32,611 bases of DNA. Source: CAJQQK01 sp963696075. GTDB taxonomy: Bacteria; Pseudomonadota; Alphaproteobacteria; Rhizobiales; Hyphomicrobiaceae. The notes under the pieces are model-generated. The model worked only from the letters and a program-made list of their open reading frames with translations, was not told the DNA's origin and did not search any database. The stretch is taken from the NCBI GenBank assembly GCA_963696075.1, contig CAVOJD010000032.1:1-32611 (forward strand), given 5' to 3'. Shown one piece after another: positions 31,223 to 32,611 of the stretch; the first letter of the stretch is position 1; each line of letters begins with the position of its first letter. The position numbers and the translations under genes are program-made.

Positions 31223-32485
31223 TCATTCAGCGAACGTGAGCCAGTCTGGGGCGACGATTAACAATGCGCCGATCAAGACCATGCCGACGCCACCGATTAG
31301 ATGAGAGATGCGTAGGTATCGGTTGGTCATGCTGGTTGCGTGAAGCGTGAGCATCGCGATGGCGAAGATGATGGCGTCGTCGAGCATGAAGACGGCGACG
31401 TATAGGAGCAGATAGAGATAATACTGCCAGAGAGGCAGCGCGTTCATCGCAAGGACCTCGGTGTAGACGGCTGGGACCCCGGCAGAACAGAGCAGTTCGA
31501 TCAGGTTGACGGCGGCGGCGAGCATGACAATGCCGGCCAGAGCGACCAAGAAACGAGGCTCGGAAACGCTGCCGCGTAACGATGCCATAATACGCTGGCG
31601 CTGGCCGGCGTTGGTGATGCGGCATTCGGCGGCGGCATCCGTAGCGAAAGCATACAAGTAGTAGGCACCGCTTGCGAGCGCGATCAGGCCGACAATGAGA
31701 CGGACCCAGAAGATCGCACCCAGCACCAGAAAGATGTTGAGCCAGGCGGCGAGGAACAGAAAGTAGACGACGCCTGAGGTCAGCAAAAAGGCGCCGCCAA
31801 GGAGCCACATACGTGGCCGGTCCTGAATGCCGAGCAACAGACCGACCAGAAATATCAGAACCCACATCGCACATGGATTAAAGCCGTCTATGGCCGCCAG
31901 TAGTATGGTGAGCGCTGGCAGGGAAAGGCTCCCGAGAGGCAGCGTGCCGATCCAGGGGAGAGAGATGTCCGCATTCGGAGAGGGCAATGGGCCGCTCGTT
32001 CGAGGTTCACTTGGGGCTGTCGCGAGAAGTTGGTCGAAGGAGGGGCAGGCTCTGTGGCGGCAGGCAGTGGCGGCTTCGAGCAGGGCCTGGCCCATGTGCG
32101 CTTCATCGTCGAAGCCAATGAAGTGCTGACCGCCAATGATGATGAGAGGAACTCCCGGTTGGCGAATGCGAAAGAGATCAATCACGCGTTCGAATTTCCG
32201 GACCGCAGCATGTGATGCACTCAGATTGATTGAGTTGATGCGTAGCCAGTTGCGCGTTTCGGAGCGGCTTTCCAGGTAGGCTTTTGCGCGCATGCAATAG
32301 GGACACCCTGGTTCCCAGAAGAGTGTGAGTTCCACGGTTGCAGGGTTGCCGGATCGCGCCGGGGGCGGACTCTCAGCCGAAAGAGTGCCGCCAGATGAGA
32401 TCAGCCAGATACAAGCGAGCACGAGCTGGAGGAGGTATGCCGCGGCTGCAGAGATTGCGGATGGCCGCATAGGAAATGTTCGCAT
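31223..32485 (-). CDS. Glutaredoxin-like / DsbD (CcdA)-like membrane fusion protein
   Basis: This protein of about 420 aa has a signal peptide or anchor, then a thioredoxin-fold domain with the redox motif GCPYC (about residues 60-64). A CcdA/DsbD-like membrane domain of six or more helices follows (about 165-420). It carries a Cys in DGFNPCAMWVLIFL and a second in LIELLCSAGVPAVY, the expected intramembrane pair. It may pass electrons across the membrane to extracytoplasmic thiols. The start is unsure: the ATG at 32485 is chosen because an upstream ATG at 32551 would abut an FNR-like box, and 32470 is also in frame. Neither has a strong ribosome site. It forms an operon with the LOG gene. Confidence 0.8.
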   Translation of the reverse strand: MRTFPMRPSAISAAAAYLLQLVLACIWLISSGGTLSAESPPPARSGNPATVELTLFWEPGCPYCMRAKAYLESRSETRNWLRINSINLSASHAAVRKFERVIDLFRIRQPGVPLIIIGGQHFIGFDDEAHMGQALLEAATACRHRACPSFDQLLATAPSEPRTSGPLPSPNADISLPWIGTLPLGSLSLPALTILLAAIDGFNPCAMWVLIFLVGLLLGIQDRPRMWLLGGAFLLTSGVVYFLFLAAWLNIFLVLGAIFWVRLIVGLIALASGAYYLYAFATDAAAECRITNAGQRQRIMASLRGSVSEPRFLVALAGIVMLAAAVNLIELLCSAGVPAVYTEVLAMNALPLWQYYLYLLLYVAVFMLDDAIIFAIAMLTLHATSMTNRYLRISHLIGGVGMVLIGALLIVAPDWLTFAE

Positions 32486-32551
32486 AGCGCACCACGCCAA
32501 GCCATTTTGCAGGATGAGATAAGATGTGGCAGGCCAGAGGCCGAACCGCAT

Positions 32552-32565
32552 TGAGAAAGATCAAG
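32552..32565 (-). promoter_or_regulatory. Possible FNR/FixK-type box upstream of the glutaredoxin/DsbD fusion
   Basis: TTGAGAAAGATCAA has one mismatch to TTGAY-N4-RTCAA. It lies 67 bp before the preferred start codon, a fitting place for an activator. No clear -10 hexamer is found at the class II distance (expected 32524-32529), so this site is weaker than the others. Confidence 0.4.
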
Positions 32566-32611
32566 TTCGCGGTCGTGCGGCAAAGCGAGACGCGGCGGGG
32601 CTGGGCGAGAC

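Noticed and set aside
1..32611. tRNA, rRNA or CRISPR arrays
   Set aside because: Reading both strands, I saw no conserved tRNA T-loop with cloverleaf pairing, no rRNA signature and no regularly spaced direct repeats. A tRNAscan or Infernal run would settle it.

Overview
The window is a GC-rich bacterial chromosome segment. Its gene types (formate/nitrite channel, slipin-NfeD pair, universal stress proteins, N-type ATPase, FixK/FNR-like promoter boxes) and its codon style suggest an alphaproteobacterium, perhaps of the Rhizobiales. That assignment is inference: there is no rRNA or other phylogenetic marker here.

Layout. (1) 1-2600 holds a decayed IS91-like unit on the minus strand: a Y2/HUH transposase broken by at least seven frameshifts, and a tyrosine integrase whose HxLRH box lies in a different frame. 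(2) 2.6-7.9 kb has visibly lower GC (about 47% in one hand-counted 60-base line, against 65% in the ATPase region). It carries a formate/nitrite-type channel, a slipin/NfeD protease operon and two UspA proteins. (3) 15.8 kb down to 7.9 kb is a minus-strand operon: a 68-aa unknown, a GH65 disaccharide phosphorylase (frameshifted), phosphoenolpyruvate synthase, a PfkB sugar kinase, a small XRE regulator and a HAD/trehalose-phosphatase fusion. (4) 16.0-22.8 kb is a complete plus-strand N-type F1Fo ATPase operon, atpDCQRBEFAG, with a b-delta-like stalk subunit and no separate delta gene. (5) 30.3 kb down to 22.8 kb runs on the minus strand: acyl-CoA synthetase, pyruvate-dehydrogenase-like E1 alpha, E1 beta and E2, an acyl carrier protein (frameshifted), a divergent OtsA-like GT20 protein, and a ZIP-like transporter. 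(6) 32.5-30.4 kb holds a glutaredoxin/DsbD-type membrane fusion and a LOG-family protein.

The unifying signal is regulatory. FNR/FixK-type palindromes (TTGAY-N4-RTCAA, or one mismatch) stand before nfeD, the first usp, the 68-aa/GH65 operon, atpD, the acyl-CoA synthetase operon and, more weakly, the glutaredoxin fusion. For four of these, a -10-like hexamer sits exactly where a class II promoter with the box centred at -41.5 would place it. Two such promoters are back to back between the 68-aa gene and atpD, and both use TAGGCT as the -10. I infer that most of the window is a low-oxygen or energy-limitation island combining an auxiliary rotary ATPase, PEP/pyruvate/acetyl-CoA conversion, trehalose/glucose-phosphate turnover and stress proteins. 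Its content (Usp, PfkB, OtsB1-type HAD-phosphatase plus GH65) resembles the hypoxic DosR regulon of Mycobacterium tuberculosis, but under a different regulator family.
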